This document shows positions 34,224 through 43,700 of a stretch of 64,000 bases of DNA, in pieces. The notes under the pieces are model-generated. The model saw nothing but the letters and a program-made list of their open reading frames with translations. It did not search any database and was not told the origin of the DNA. The first letter of the stretch is position 1, and each line of letters begins with the position of its first letter. This DNA is from Timaviella sp038204505 (GTDB lineage Bacteria; Cyanobacteriota; Cyanobacteriia; Elainellales; Elainellaceae): contig JBBRCV010000003.1 of NCBI GenBank assembly GCA_038204505.1, positions 4,704 through 68,703 of the forward strand, written 5' to 3'. The position numbers were made by a program, and so were the translations under genes.

Positions 34224-34922
34224 AATAAATAATAGGTAAAGGAATAAAAATAACGCTCTGATAAATCCTATCAGGACAACTCCTCAAGTCATCTAAAAGT
34301 TGAATAACCATTAGCCTGCCGCACTCTTGTTTCAATCCAGAATTGCCACTAGATTAACCAAATTAAGCTTCTTTCCACTTCACTATCGCGCATATTTCAG
34401 GCAAATACTCGAAGAATCACCCGATTGGATGATTCGACTGGGTGAAGGGTATCCCATTTTTCATTTATACAATGGTTAAATGTCATGGTTATGATTTGCC
34501 GATAATCACTAGGTTTTTGGAAAAATAAACGGTTTAGCAAATAACTATTTTTTTCCAACTGCTTAATTCATCTAGAGTCAATAGACGGTGGACTTGCTGC
34601 ATAAGTGATATTAGAATAGCAACTCTGCTTTATTCAGTGTGATTTAAGTAGGCAAAGGGATTTAAGTAGGCTTGCAGATGAGATTTTGCAGGTATTTTTT
34701 ATCGGTAGCAGAGGAGATATTAAAAGCAGAAGAGCGGTTTCGTTCGAAATGAGGTTGTGGGTCAAAAAAAATGCCGATAATATGGGAGTTATTCCCGTAT
34801 GCATCCCTTCAGCCTGTGGTTTCAGAATTGATACTCTTTTCGCCTTTTCACTCTTCTAATGTTCCTGCTATGGAAGCAGAAACCCGCTACTCACTATCTC
34901 AAATAAAGAGCGTTTTACTTTT
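34224..34922. other. 700-base intergenic region between rqcH and remA
   Basis: The region is AT-rich with no convincing gene, tRNA or mobile element. A weak hairpin GAATCA/TGATTC occurs at about 34414-34436. It should hold the divergent promoters of rqcH and the remA-gmk pair. Small RNAs cannot be judged by eye here. Confidence 0.5.
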
Positions 34923-34976
34923 ATGAGCAGTATCAACAATCAGTTAGCAACTCAAAAATCTCACGTCGGTACTACT

Positions 34977-35240
34977 ATGGACATTAAGTTGATTAATATT
35001 GGATTTGGCAATATTGTCTCTGCAAATCGAGTCATTGCCATTGTTAGCCCGGAGTCTGCGCCCATTAAGCGTATTATTAATGATGCTCGCGATCGCGGAC
35101 AATTGATCGATGCCACCTATGGTCGTCGGACTCGTGCCGTCATTATTTCTGATTCTGGACATGTGGTTTTGTCCGCCATTCAGCCCGAAACCGTGGCAAA
35201 TCGCTTTGTGGTCAGCAAAGATGCCAACGGAGACAATTAA
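34977..35240 (+). CDS. remA: RemA/DUF370 family DNA-binding regulator
   Basis: From ATG 34977 the product is about 87 residues, the normal length. It contains IKLINIGFGNIVSANRVIA, SPESAPIKRIINDARDRG, DATYGRRTRAVII and VLSAIQPETVANRF, which is nearly the full RemA consensus. An in-frame ATG at 34923 would add 18 unconserved residues. RemA of Bacillus binds DNA as a ring and controls matrix and osmotic genes. The remA-gmk order is conserved between Firmicutes and cyanobacteria, as here. Confidence 0.92.
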   Translation: MDIKLINIGFGNIVSANRVIAIVSPESAPIKRIINDARDRGQLIDATYGRRTRAVIISDSGHVVLSAIQPETVANRFVVSKDANGDN

Positions 35241-35367
35241 TTTTAGTATTTGGGGATGCTATCGTTAGATTCTGAAAAACGGTTTCTGAAAAACTCTCGT
35301 TGAGAGATATATTTTTAGTAAGCAAGAATACATTTTGCGATCGCATACTCTCACATTCACCGTGGCT

Positions 35368-35934
35368 ATGAGAACAGGCAGGCTAATCGTTTTAACAGGA
35401 CCCAGCGGGGTTGGCAAGGGAACTTTATTGCAATCGCTCCTTAAGCGGCACTCAGAGCTGTACTTGTCTACCTCTGTAACTACCCGCGCCCCCCGCTTGG
35501 GCGAGGTCGATGGGAGAGATTACTATTTCGTCAGTCGCCTAGAGTTTGAACGGATGGCGGGGGCAGGAGAGCTTTTAGAATGGGCTGAGTTTGCTGGAAA
35601 TTGCTACGGCACTCCCCGTCGTCCTGTGGAACAGCAGGTGCGACAGGGGAAATGGGTGGTATTAGAGATTGAGTTGGAAGGTGCCAGGCAGATCCGCCAG
35701 ACCTTTCCAGAGGCGCTTCGCATTTTTATTCTGCCGCCTTCAATGCCAGAACTAGAGTTCCGCATTCGCAACCGAGGAACCGAGACGGAAGATGCGATCG
35801 CCCGTCGCCTAGAGCGGGCAAAGGCAGAAGTGGATGCCGCCAACGAGTTTGATATTCAGGTGGTAAATGATGATCTGGAGAAGGCGCTAGGGCGGATCGA
35901 GGATGCGCTGTTTATGCCGATGGCTTCTCGGTAG
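35368..35934 (+). CDS. gmk: Guanylate kinase
   Basis: From ATG 35368 the product is 188 residues. It starts MRTGRLIVLTGPSGVGKGTL (P-loop GPSGVGKGT), then has TTRAPRLGEVDGRDYYFVSR (GMP-binding ~34-53), and EFAGNCYGTP (~73-82). It converts GMP and ATP to GDP and ADP. The frame is open 33 bases upstream (TTG 35335), but the family starts at this ATG or at GTG 35362. Its stop directly abuts the convergent DUF2442 gene. Confidence 0.95.
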   Translation: MRTGRLIVLTGPSGVGKGTLLQSLLKRHSELYLSTSVTTRAPRLGEVDGRDYYFVSRLEFERMAGAGELLEWAEFAGNCYGTPRRPVEQQVRQGKWVVLEIELEGARQIRQTFPEALRIFILPPSMPELEFRIRNRGTETEDAIARRLERAKAEVDAANEFDIQVVNDDLEKALGRIEDALFMPMASR

Positions 35935-36189
35935 TTACGCCACTCCTTGATCGGTATCAGTCTGACTTTTTAAGTACAAGGTATCGGCACTGAAGTCTTG
36001 TTCATGGAGCCATTGCACGCCACCAAAAAAGGGTTTGACTTGATTAAAGTATTGAGTGTTCTTTAGCTCTACAAAGATCCCTTTTTCCAGGTAGGGGCTA
36101 ACGTCGAAGCATTTTACTTCACCGTTATCAAAGAATAACCGTAAGGTGAACTCTGACAATGGTTCAACTTGTATAACTTTTGGAGACAT
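35935..36189 (-). CDS. DUF2442 domain protein
   Basis: The 84-residue protein shows the DUF2442 pattern: VEPLSEFTLRLFFDNGEVKC (~8-27), FDVSPYLEKGIFVELKN (~28-44), FNQVKPFFGGVQWLHEQDFS (~48-67). DUF2442 proteins are usually encoded beside a DUF4160 protein as a putative toxin-antitoxin-like pair; the function is unproven. The partner upstream (36204-36395) is present only as a C-terminal remnant. Confidence 0.85.
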   Translation of the reverse strand: MSPKVIQVEPLSEFTLRLFFDNGEVKCFDVSPYLEKGIFVELKNTQYFNQVKPFFGGVQWLHEQDFSADTLYLKSQTDTDQGVA

Positions 36190-36203
36190 GTGTTTGTTTC
36201 TGC

Positions 36204-36395
36204 CTAGCGCAGTGGATCGACCTTAAATATTTGTTGCCCTTCAACTGCTAATTGCCAGTTTGCCATAAGTTCGTCTTGATGAATTTCAATCCAAGCTTGA
36301 ACCAGCTTGAGTTTTGAACTGCAGATTTTTCCTTCTAGAAGAGTGCCTTCTGGAATCGCTAGTACTGCTTCATCTTCTGGTTTCTTTGTTCTGAG
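36204..36395 (-). pseudogene. DUF4160 remnant, N-terminus missing
   Basis: Reading the minus strand, the frame gives EDEAVLAIPEGTLLEGKICS, then LKLVQAWIEIHQDELMANW and QLAVEGQQIFKVDPLR before TAG. This is the C-terminal two thirds of DUF4160. The conserved start, with its initiator methionine and HNPPHFHV-like motif, is absent, and a TAA (36396-36398) closes the frame upstream. It lies 14 bases before the intact DUF2442 gene. Confidence 0.75.
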
Positions 36396-36451
36396 TTATC
36401 CTAAAATGGCGAAGTGATGAAGAGCGAACGATAGGGGTTGAACCTAAACTC

Positions 36452-36697
36452 ATGAGCGTTTTAATTTCAGATGAAATTCTGCAAGCGGCGCAAATATCGG
36501 AGCAGGAGTTGCAGCGTGAAATTGCGATTTTGCTTTACCAACAAGGGAAGCTAGGAATAGGGAAGGCACGAGAGTTAGCGGGGATGCCGTTGATTGCCTT
36601 TCAGCAGGAGTTATCGCGGCGAGGGATTGCGGTTCAGGATAATGAGGTAGGGTTTCTGGCAGAAGTTGAACAATTGAAGGCGTTGGGTGACTTGTGA
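36452..36697 (+). CDS. UPF0175 family antitoxin-like protein
   Basis: The 81-residue protein has the UPF0175 pattern: LREIAILLYQQGKLGIGKAR-like segment (~23-40), ELAGMPLIAFQQELSRRGI (~41-59). These small helix-turn-helix proteins pair with PIN-like DUF3368 proteins. The stop overlaps the GTG of the next gene (GTGA), which shows translational coupling. Confidence 0.88.
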   Translation: MSVLISDEILQAAQISEQELQREIAILLYQQGKLGIGKARELAGMPLIAFQQELSRRGIAVQDNEVGFLAEVEQLKALGDL

Positions 36698-37182
36698 CGA
36701 TTGTTAGTGATACATCGCCGATTACGAACTTGGCGGCGATCGCTCAATTGGATTTGTTGCATCAGATATATGGCAGTATTGTCATTCCCAAATCAGTTTA
36801 TGACGAGTTGACCAGAGTAGGCTATCCGGTTCCAGGAACCCTGGAAGTGCAAACGTCATCTTGGATCTCGGTGCAGTCTGTTTGTAATCAGGAACAAGTG
36901 ACGAAGTTTCGGCAAACTGTTGATCTGGGCGAAGCGGAAGCGATCGCACTGTCGCTAGAACTTAAGGCAGATCGGTTATTGATTGATGATGCGGCGGGAC
37001 GCGCGATCGCCCTTGGGTTGGGATTGAAGATTACTGGGGTACTGGGTGTGTTGCTGATTGCAAAGCAGAGAGGATTTATTTCTGCGGTGAAGCCTTTGGT
37101 TGATGAGGTGATGAATCGGGCTGGGTTTCGAGTGGGGGATTTGCTTTGTCAGAGCGTTTTAAGGACTGCTGGAGAGGTTTAA
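36694..37182 (+). CDS. DUF3368 PIN-like putative toxin
   Basis: The 162-residue protein starts at GTG 36694 with VSDTSPITNLAAIAQLDLL (~4-22; first PIN aspartate), LGEAEAIALSLEL (~78-90; conserved acidic pair), and ADRLLIDDAAGRAIALGLGL (~92-111; further aspartates). This fits PIN-domain ribonucleases of the DUF3368 type. The catalytic acidic residues all look intact. It forms a coupled module with the UPF0175 gene. Confidence 0.88.
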   Translation: MTIVSDTSPITNLAAIAQLDLLHQIYGSIVIPKSVYDELTRVGYPVPGTLEVQTSSWISVQSVCNQEQVTKFRQTVDLGEAEAIALSLELKADRLLIDDAAGRAIALGLGLKITGVLGVLLIAKQRGFISAVKPLVDEVMNRAGFRVGDLLCQSVLRTAGEV

Positions 37183-37289
37183 AAAGCTGAGTCAGCAATA
37201 TGTTCGGCAATACCACTTACATCTGCGATCGCTCAAGGCGACCAATCTACGGAACAAGCTTAGTGTTGGGCGATCGCTACTCCATGATT

Positions 37290-39905
37290 TTACGGTGTCC
37301 TCAATTGCTGAAGAATGGCTTGGGTGAAGGGATGATTAGAGAGGCGATCGCTTTGCCCTGCTTTTAGAGCCTGTTGTAAGAAAGCAATAAGCTGAAGAAT
37401 GGCTTGAGTTAGGGGATGATCAGAGAGACGATCGCCCTGTCCTGCTTTTAGAGCCTGTTGTAAGAAAGCAATAAAGTTATTAAAGACAGTGGTTGTAGTC
37501 GGATGATTTTCGCCTAAGAGAGAGAGTAGAATTGCTAATGCTTGAACATACAAGGGTTCTGCCTCACTGTAGCGCCCTTGCGAACTGTATAACATTGCCA
37601 AGTTGTTGAGACTATTGGCGGTGTCTGGATGGTCTTGCCCGAGTTGCGATCGAGCGATTTCCAGGGCTTGGAGAGACAACGGTTCTGCTTCAGTGTAGCG
37701 CCCTTGCAACCTGTATAACTCCGCCAAATTGCTGAAACTGTTGGCGGTGTCTGGATGGTCTTGCCCGAGTTGCGATCGCGTGATTTCTAGGGCTTGAAGA
37801 GACAAGGGTTCTGCCTCACTGTAGCGCCCTTGCGACTCGTATAACCCTGCCAAATTGTTGAGACTGGTAGCGGTATCTGGATGGTCTTGCCCAAGTTGCG
37901 ATCGCGTAATTTCCAGGGCTTGGAGAAACAAGGGTTCTGCCTCACTGTAGCGCCCTTGTAACTTGTATAACACTGCCAAACTGTTGAGACTGGCGGCGGT
38001 GGAAAGATGGTCTTGCCCGAGTTGCGATCGCGTGATTTCTAGGGCTTGGAGAGACAACGGTTCCGCTTCGCTGTAGCGCCCTTGCAACCTGTATAACTCT
38101 GCCAAATTGTAGAGACTGGCGGCGGTGGAAAGATGGTCTTGCCCGAGTTGCGATCGCGTGATTTCCAGGGCTTGGAGAGACAACGGTTCCGCTTCGCTGT
38201 AGCGCCCTTGCGATTTGTAGAGTCTTGCCAACCAAGATTGCCCAATAGCGACATTGAGTTCCTGTTGAGTATTTTCGGCATGTTCAATAACGGCTTGCAG
38301 GTGGGGAATGACTGCTGTGGTTTCTTCTAACAGCGATCGCGTCGGTCTTTCAGAACTTCGTTGGGCTTCCGCACGGATAACCTCAAAGAAAATCTCATGC
38401 CAAGCCTCGGTTCCTGCCATCTGCTGCCGCTTTGCTGCAAAGAATTCTCGCAGCAGTTGGTGAAGTTGATAGTGTCCGGCTTCAGTACGTTTCAGCAGAT
38501 TCAAATCAATTAGCTTTTCATCGCGTAAATCTTCCAACTCTTCTTCATCTTGCTCTGGCAAACAGGCTTGCAACAAATGCCAGGGAATTTCTGTCAGAGC
38601 GAATAGGCTCAACCATGCCGCTAACTGCTGCGCTTCTGGGGGCAATTCCTGCCAACTCAACTCAAACGCGGCTGCCACTCCCAAAGATGCCGTCATTCCT
38701 GGCTCTTGGTCTTTTAGTGCCTTCGCTTCTAGGCGTTGAGCTTGTAATCGTTGCTGTAAAGTCGTCACAGAAATACTGGGTTTGCGGGCTAAATAGCGCC
38801 CCACTAACTCCAAACCCAGCGGCAAATAGCCCAACCACTCGCAGATCGTTTTAGTTTCTGCCAGTTGCCGATCAATTCGTCTATCTTTCATCAACGATCG
38901 CAACAACTCCAGCGAATCTTCCTCGCTCAACACCTCCAAATTCAACTCCCGCACCGAGGAGCCAAAGTGCAATCGCGTCGTCATTAAAACCTTGAACTGC
39001 GATCGCCCTGGAATTGCCAACGCTTCTACATCTGTATACGCTTGTACGTCATCCAAAATCAGCAGCGTTTTCCCTGTGCCCCAACGCTGCCAGCACCAAT
39101 GCAGTTGGGCATCCAGCTCTAGGTCAGTGGGCGGATGTAATCCGAGGTGGGTCTGAGCAAACAAGACCAGTTGGACTTTGAGGTCTTGTCTGGCTTGTAG
39201 CCAACAAATGCTTCCTGGGTAAGTTTGGCGATCGCGCTGTTGATAGGCATATTGCAATGCCAATTCTGTTTTGCCCACACCTCCCATCCCCGCGATCGCG
39301 CCAATTGCCACTGGGGTTTCCTGTTGCAACAAGTCATGCAAGCGATCGAGTTCTATGTCTCGTCCCACAAAGGCGATCGCTCCTTGTTGCGTCAGGTTAT
39401 TAGGAATATTGATCTGGATTTCTGCGGCAATCATCCTTCTGGTGTCGGCAATGAACCCTGAATCGGTGTTCAATACTGGATGAGTAATACCTTGGATTAA
39501 CGCTGACATGGGTTCTGGATCAGTGAGGCGAAAATCGACCCAAGTAAATAGCTTGAGAAATAGGGATAGCTGGGTATCTAGGGGCGCATCAGGGAGGAAA
39601 ACCGGAACAATAGGGAGTTGATGTTCGACAAACTGTTGCAAAAAGATAGAGATTTCTAAACGCTGCCACTTGCCAATGCCGTTTTGTCCAATGAAGACAG
39701 CCACAACTCCAATTTGCTCCATGTCTCGTTCTTGGGTATCGAGCCAGTAAGTGCCAGCGGGCAACTTCTCTTCATCTAGCCAGTACGAAATGCCTTGATT
39801 CTTTAATTGACTGGCGATCGCTCGGATGGCAGGTTTATCTAGGCTGTTGTGGCAAAGAAAAACGTCAAATGGTTTCGCAAGATCTGAATTGGGGAGAGGA
39901 TTCAT
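37290..39905 (-). CDS. TIR-NB-ARC-TPR protein (NLR-like)
   Basis: From ATG 39905 the product has about 871 residues; a TTG at 39923 would add six. Domain order: TIR (~10-145) with FDVFLCHNSLDKPAIR, then WLDEEKLPAG, where the glutamate aligns with the catalytic glutamate of NADase TIRs; NB-ARC (~180-400) with P-loop GMGGVGKTELAL, Walker B LLILDDVQ and GLPL-like LPLGLELVG; a winged-helix region; then six or more 42-residue TPR/kinesin-light-chain repeats (GRYSEAEPLxLQALEI), and a tail with two LIAFLQQALKAGQ repeats. This is the layout of bacterial STAND immune proteins. The likely activity is NAD cleavage after ligand sensing by the TPRs, not shown here. Confidence 0.88.
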   Translation of the reverse strand: MNPLPNSDLAKPFDVFLCHNSLDKPAIRAIASQLKNQGISYWLDEEKLPAGTYWLDTQERDMEQIGVVAVFIGQNGIGKWQRLEISIFLQQFVEHQLPIVPVFLPDAPLDTQLSLFLKLFTWVDFRLTDPEPMSALIQGITHPVLNTDSGFIADTRRMIAAEIQINIPNNLTQQGAIAFVGRDIELDRLHDLLQQETPVAIGAIAGMGGVGKTELALQYAYQQRDRQTYPGSICWLQARQDLKVQLVLFAQTHLGLHPPTDLELDAQLHWCWQRWGTGKTLLILDDVQAYTDVEALAIPGRSQFKVLMTTRLHFGSSVRELNLEVLSEEDSLELLRSLMKDRRIDRQLAETKTICEWLGYLPLGLELVGRYLARKPSISVTTLQQRLQAQRLEAKALKDQEPGMTASLGVAAAFELSWQELPPEAQQLAAWLSLFALTEIPWHLLQACLPEQDEEELEDLRDEKLIDLNLLKRTEAGHYQLHQLLREFFAAKRQQMAGTEAWHEIFFEVIRAEAQRSSERPTRSLLEETTAVIPHLQAVIEHAENTQQELNVAIGQSWLARLYKSQGRYSEAEPLSLQALEITRSQLGQDHLSTAASLYNLAELYRLQGRYSEAEPLSLQALEITRSQLGQDHLSTAASLNSLAVLYKLQGRYSEAEPLFLQALEITRSQLGQDHPDTATSLNNLAGLYESQGRYSEAEPLSLQALEITRSQLGQDHPDTANSFSNLAELYRLQGRYTEAEPLSLQALEIARSQLGQDHPDTANSLNNLAMLYSSQGRYSEAEPLYVQALAILLSLLGENHPTTTTVFNNFIAFLQQALKAGQGDRLSDHPLTQAILQLIAFLQQALKAGQSDRLSNHPFTQAILQQLRTP
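37560..38235. repeat. Six 126-bp tandem repeats encoding TPR units
   Basis: The marker TGTAGCGCCCTTG recurs with A of AGCG at 37571, 37697, 37823, 37949, 38075 and 38201, exactly 126 bases (42 codons) apart each time. Units are very similar to each other at the nucleotide level, so the array has been homogenised or expanded recently. Confidence 0.92.
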
Positions 39906-40108
39906 GCGGACAAACAGGGGCAATTTCTATCAAATCATGGCATATCCCTATCGAATCAGCGAGTATTTGGTTATCTAACCTGAATAACCTGTTCTCAAAC
40001 CTCGTCCTCGTCATTTTTAACACGGCTATCCTCCTTTTTAGCCGCGATCGCCTCTTCCCAAACCTCAGATTTTCTACCTTAACTGAGGCTATCCCCCTTA
40101 AAAACAAA

Positions 40109-40135
40109 AGCGCCCTCGTTTATAACAAGGGCGCT
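40109..40135 (-). terminator. Rho-independent terminator
   Basis: AGCGCCCT (40109-40116) and AGGGCGCT (40128-40135) form an 8-bp stem. On the minus strand it is followed by TTTTGTTTTTAA. It lies 32 bases after the stop of the gene ending at 40168 and would end its transcript. Confidence 0.8.
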
Positions 40136-40167
40136 CTCACTCCAAACTAAGATGGGCGATCGCCAAC

Positions 40168-40641
40168 CTAAACCTTCGCAGGTTGCGGCTTCTCTTTCTT
40201 CGTCTTCTGCATAAACCGCTGCCCCAACTCCTCCACAATGCCCTCTAAGCCCGACCCTTGGTCACTCGCCTTGGCATATTTGTAAACCGTCAATGCCGAG
40301 GAATAAGCTTCACTACCCACCGCCACATAAGTATCCTCCAACAACTCCTGCAACTGATTGAGCGACAGCAACAGCGGATACAACTGCTCAAACAACAGCA
40401 CGTCTTTCCGCATCTCATCTAAGTCAAACGATCGCGGCAAAAAGTCAGGGTTTTGGGTTGCCACCTCCAACGCCTTACTCACAAAGGCGCGGCTCTTATC
40501 GCCCATCTTGGGCAACGCCTTACGCTCCTCGTTCGTCAGATCAATCAAAAATGGCAGCGATGCCTTAATGGTGGCGATCGCAGTCATAATGATCTCCCGG
40601 TTAGTGGTAGACAACGTGGCACTAATAGCGGTGTTGGGCAT
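40168..40641 (-). CDS. Conserved hypothetical helical protein
   Basis: The 157-residue protein has no recognised catalytic motif. It is predicted to be largely helical, with LTNEERKALPKMGDKSRAFV split over ~35-54 and LLLSLNQLQELLEDTYVAVG (~90-109), and a lysine-rich tail. An internal ATG (residue 19) is an alternative start. It resembles short cyanobacterial and Bacteroidetes hypotheticals from memory, without a known function. It has its own terminator. Confidence 0.65.
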   Translation of the reverse strand: MPNTAISATLSTTNREIIMTAIATIKASLPFLIDLTNEERKALPKMGDKSRAFVSKALEVATQNPDFLPRSFDLDEMRKDVLLFEQLYPLLLSLNQLQELLEDTYVAVGSEAYSSALTVYKYAKASDQGSGLEGIVEELGQRFMQKTKKEKPQPAKV

Positions 40642-40726
40642 CGGAATATTTACTCAGTAGATGTACTAGAGCTAGAGTGCCCAAAGATACTGGTGTGATC
40701 GCGTTGTATACCATTTTGGAACGCGA

Positions 40727-43700
40727 CTAATTCTCGTAATCCTGCAACGCCTTCACCCCCAATGGCTGCGACTGGAGCGATCGCACTGCCGCCGCTGCCG
40801 CTTTTGCTCCTGCGATCGTTGTAATGGTGGGAATTTTATAGGTCAGCGCCGATCGTCTAATTAGGCGATCGTCAATTTGCGCCGTTGCTCCCACTGGCGT
40901 ATTAACAATGAGTTGTACCTGACCGTTCTTAATCCAGTCCAACACGTGGGGTCTGCCCTCATGCAGCTTCAGCACCAAATCCACCTTCAGCCCATGCTCT
41001 ATCAACACCTTGCGTGTGCCTTCGGTTGCCACTATTTTTAAGCCCATGTCGATGAAATCGCGCACGACGGGTACAGCGGCAACTTTATCGCGATCGTTCA
41101 TGGATACAAATACGGTGCCCTGTTGAGGCAAGCGCTGAGCCGCCGCAAGTTCTGCTTTAGCGTATGCCGTGCCAAAGTCTGTGTCGATGCCCATGACTTC
41201 GCCTGTCGATCGCATTTCAGGTCCCAAAATGGTGTCGGTGCCAGGGAACTTGTCGAAGGGCAGGACGGCTTCTTTAACCGAGATATGTTTGGGAATTACT
41301 TCTTTCGTAAAGCCCAAAGATTCCAAAGTTTCGCCCGACATAACGCGCACCGCCATTTTTGCCAACGGTATCCCGATCGCCTTAGATACAAACGGCACCG
41401 TCCGAGAGGCGCGGGGATTGGCTTCAATGATGTAAACCTGATCACCCTGCACCGCAAACTGAATGTTCATCAGTCCCACTACCTTGAGGGCTTTGGCAAG
41501 CTGCACTGTCCAGTTACGAATCACTTCTAACACGGGTTCTGAGAGCGTAACAGTGGGAATGGAGCAAGCCGAATCGCCAGAGTGAATTCCCGCTTGTTCG
41601 ATGTGTTCCATGATGCCGCCGATCACTACGTTTCCACCTTGATCGGCGATCGCATCGACATCCACTTCGATCGCATTTTCCAAGAATTTATCAATCAAAA
41701 TGGGATGGTCGGGTTCAACCAAAACCGCATAGGACATGTACCGCTCTAGATCCGCATCGGAATAGACAATTTCCATTGCCCGTCCACCTAAAACATAGCT
41801 GGGGCGAACGACGACGGGATAGTCAATTCGCTGCGCCACTCGCAGGGCTTCCTCATAGCTGCGAGCTAGACCATTGGCGGGCTGACGGATATCTAACTCC
41901 CGCAGAATTTTCTCAAACTTCTCCCGATCTTCCGCTGCATCAATTGATTCTGGTGATGTGCCCCAAATTTTAGTAGACACTTCCGGCGTACCGCTTAAAT
42001 ATTGCTGAAGCGGCACAGCAAGTTTCAACGGCGTTTGTCCGCCAAATTGAATGATTACGCCTTCAGGGTTTTCGGCTTCCAAGATATTGAGGACATCTTC
42101 TTTGGTCAGCGGCTCGAAGTAGAGGCGATCGCTCGTATCGTAATCGGTCGAAACCGTCTCAGGATTAGAGTTGACCATAATTGTCTCAAAGTCGTTTGCC
42201 CGCAGTGCATAGGAGGCATGACAACAGCAATAGTCGAACTCAATTCCCTGCCCAATCCGGTTAGGACCACCGCCCAAAATCATCACTTTGCGGCGGGTTG
42301 AAGGCAATACTTCCGACTCGGTGCTAGTCGTCGGCTCCTGACCATCCACCAGTTCTGTGACTTCCGACTCGTAGGTTGAATAGTAGTAAGGCGTGAAAGC
42401 TTCAAACTCGGCAGCGCAGGTGTCCACCGTCTTGTAGACGGGAATGATGCCGAGGTTTTTGCGATAGGTACGCACTTCGTCTTCATTAGTCTTGGTGGCA
42501 AAGGCAATTTGGCGATCGCTAAACCCTTCCTGCTTCACGGCATAGAGCTGTTCCCGCGTCAGGCTCTTAAGCTGCGATCGCTTCAGAAACTTCTCGGTGT
42601 CTAACAAAGAATGCAACTTATCCAAGAACCAGGGATCAATCGAGGTTAGATCAAATACCTCTTCCACCGTCATGCCCATTTGAAACGCATGGCGCACCGT
42701 GAAAATTCGCTCAGGGTTAGGCGTTCTCAGTCCGGCGCGGATTTGCTCCAGGCTGGGCAACTTCTCAGCGCGATCGCAGCCCCACCCAGCGCGCCCCACT
42801 TCCAGCGATCGCACCGCCTTCTGGAACGATTCTTGGAACGTTCGCCCGATCGCCATTGCCTCACCCACCGACTTCATTTGCGTCGTCAGCACCGGACTAG
42901 AACCAGGGAACTTCTCGAAGGCGAACCGAGGAATCTTAGTTACTACATAATCGATCGTGGGTTCAAAGCTAGCCGGAGTTTTTTGAGTGATATCGTTAGG
43001 AATTTCGTCCAACGTATAGCCTACCGCCAGCTTTGCTGCAAACTTGGCGATCGGGAACCCCGTCGCTTTAGAAGCCAGGGCAGAACTCCGAGACACGCGC
43101 GGATTCATCTCAATCACCACCACTGCACCCGTCACCGGATTCACGGCAAACTGAATATTAGATCCTCCCGTCTCCACCCCAATTTCCCGAATAATCTTAA
43201 TCGACGCATCCCGCAGCCGCTGATACTCCTTATCCGTCAAAGTCTGCGCTGGAGCCACGGTAATCGAATCCCCAGTATGAATCCCCATCGGGTCAAGGTT
43301 CTCAATCGAGCAGATAATCACTACGTTATCCGCCAAATCGCGCATCACTTCCAGCTCATACTCCTTCCAGCCCAACAGCGACTTCTCAATCAAAATCTGT
43401 GACACCGGACTAGCATCTAACCCTGTCTGAGAAATCTCTTCAAACTCCTCCTGGTTGTAGGCAATGCCGCCCCCCGTGCCGCCCATGGTAAACGCCGGAC
43501 GAATAATCAACGGGTAAGAGCCAATTTCAATCCCGATCGCCTTCGCTTCTGCCATCGTCTCGGCAAGCCCAGATGGACAAACGCCCACTCCAATCCGGAT
43601 CATCGCCTCTTTGAACAACTTGCGGTCTTCTGCCATCTCGATCGCAGGCAGCTTAGCGCCAATTAGCTCAACGCCATACTTTTCCAGCACACCAGTTTTT

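Noticed and set aside
37560..38235. 126-bp repeats as a CRISPR or mobile array
   Set aside because: The period is 42 codons and each unit encodes a TPR in the NB-ARC gene frame.
42680..43402. 240-residue + strand open frame
   Set aside because: It lies wholly inside carB on the opposite strand, with a basic, low-complexity composition typical of an antisense shadow frame.
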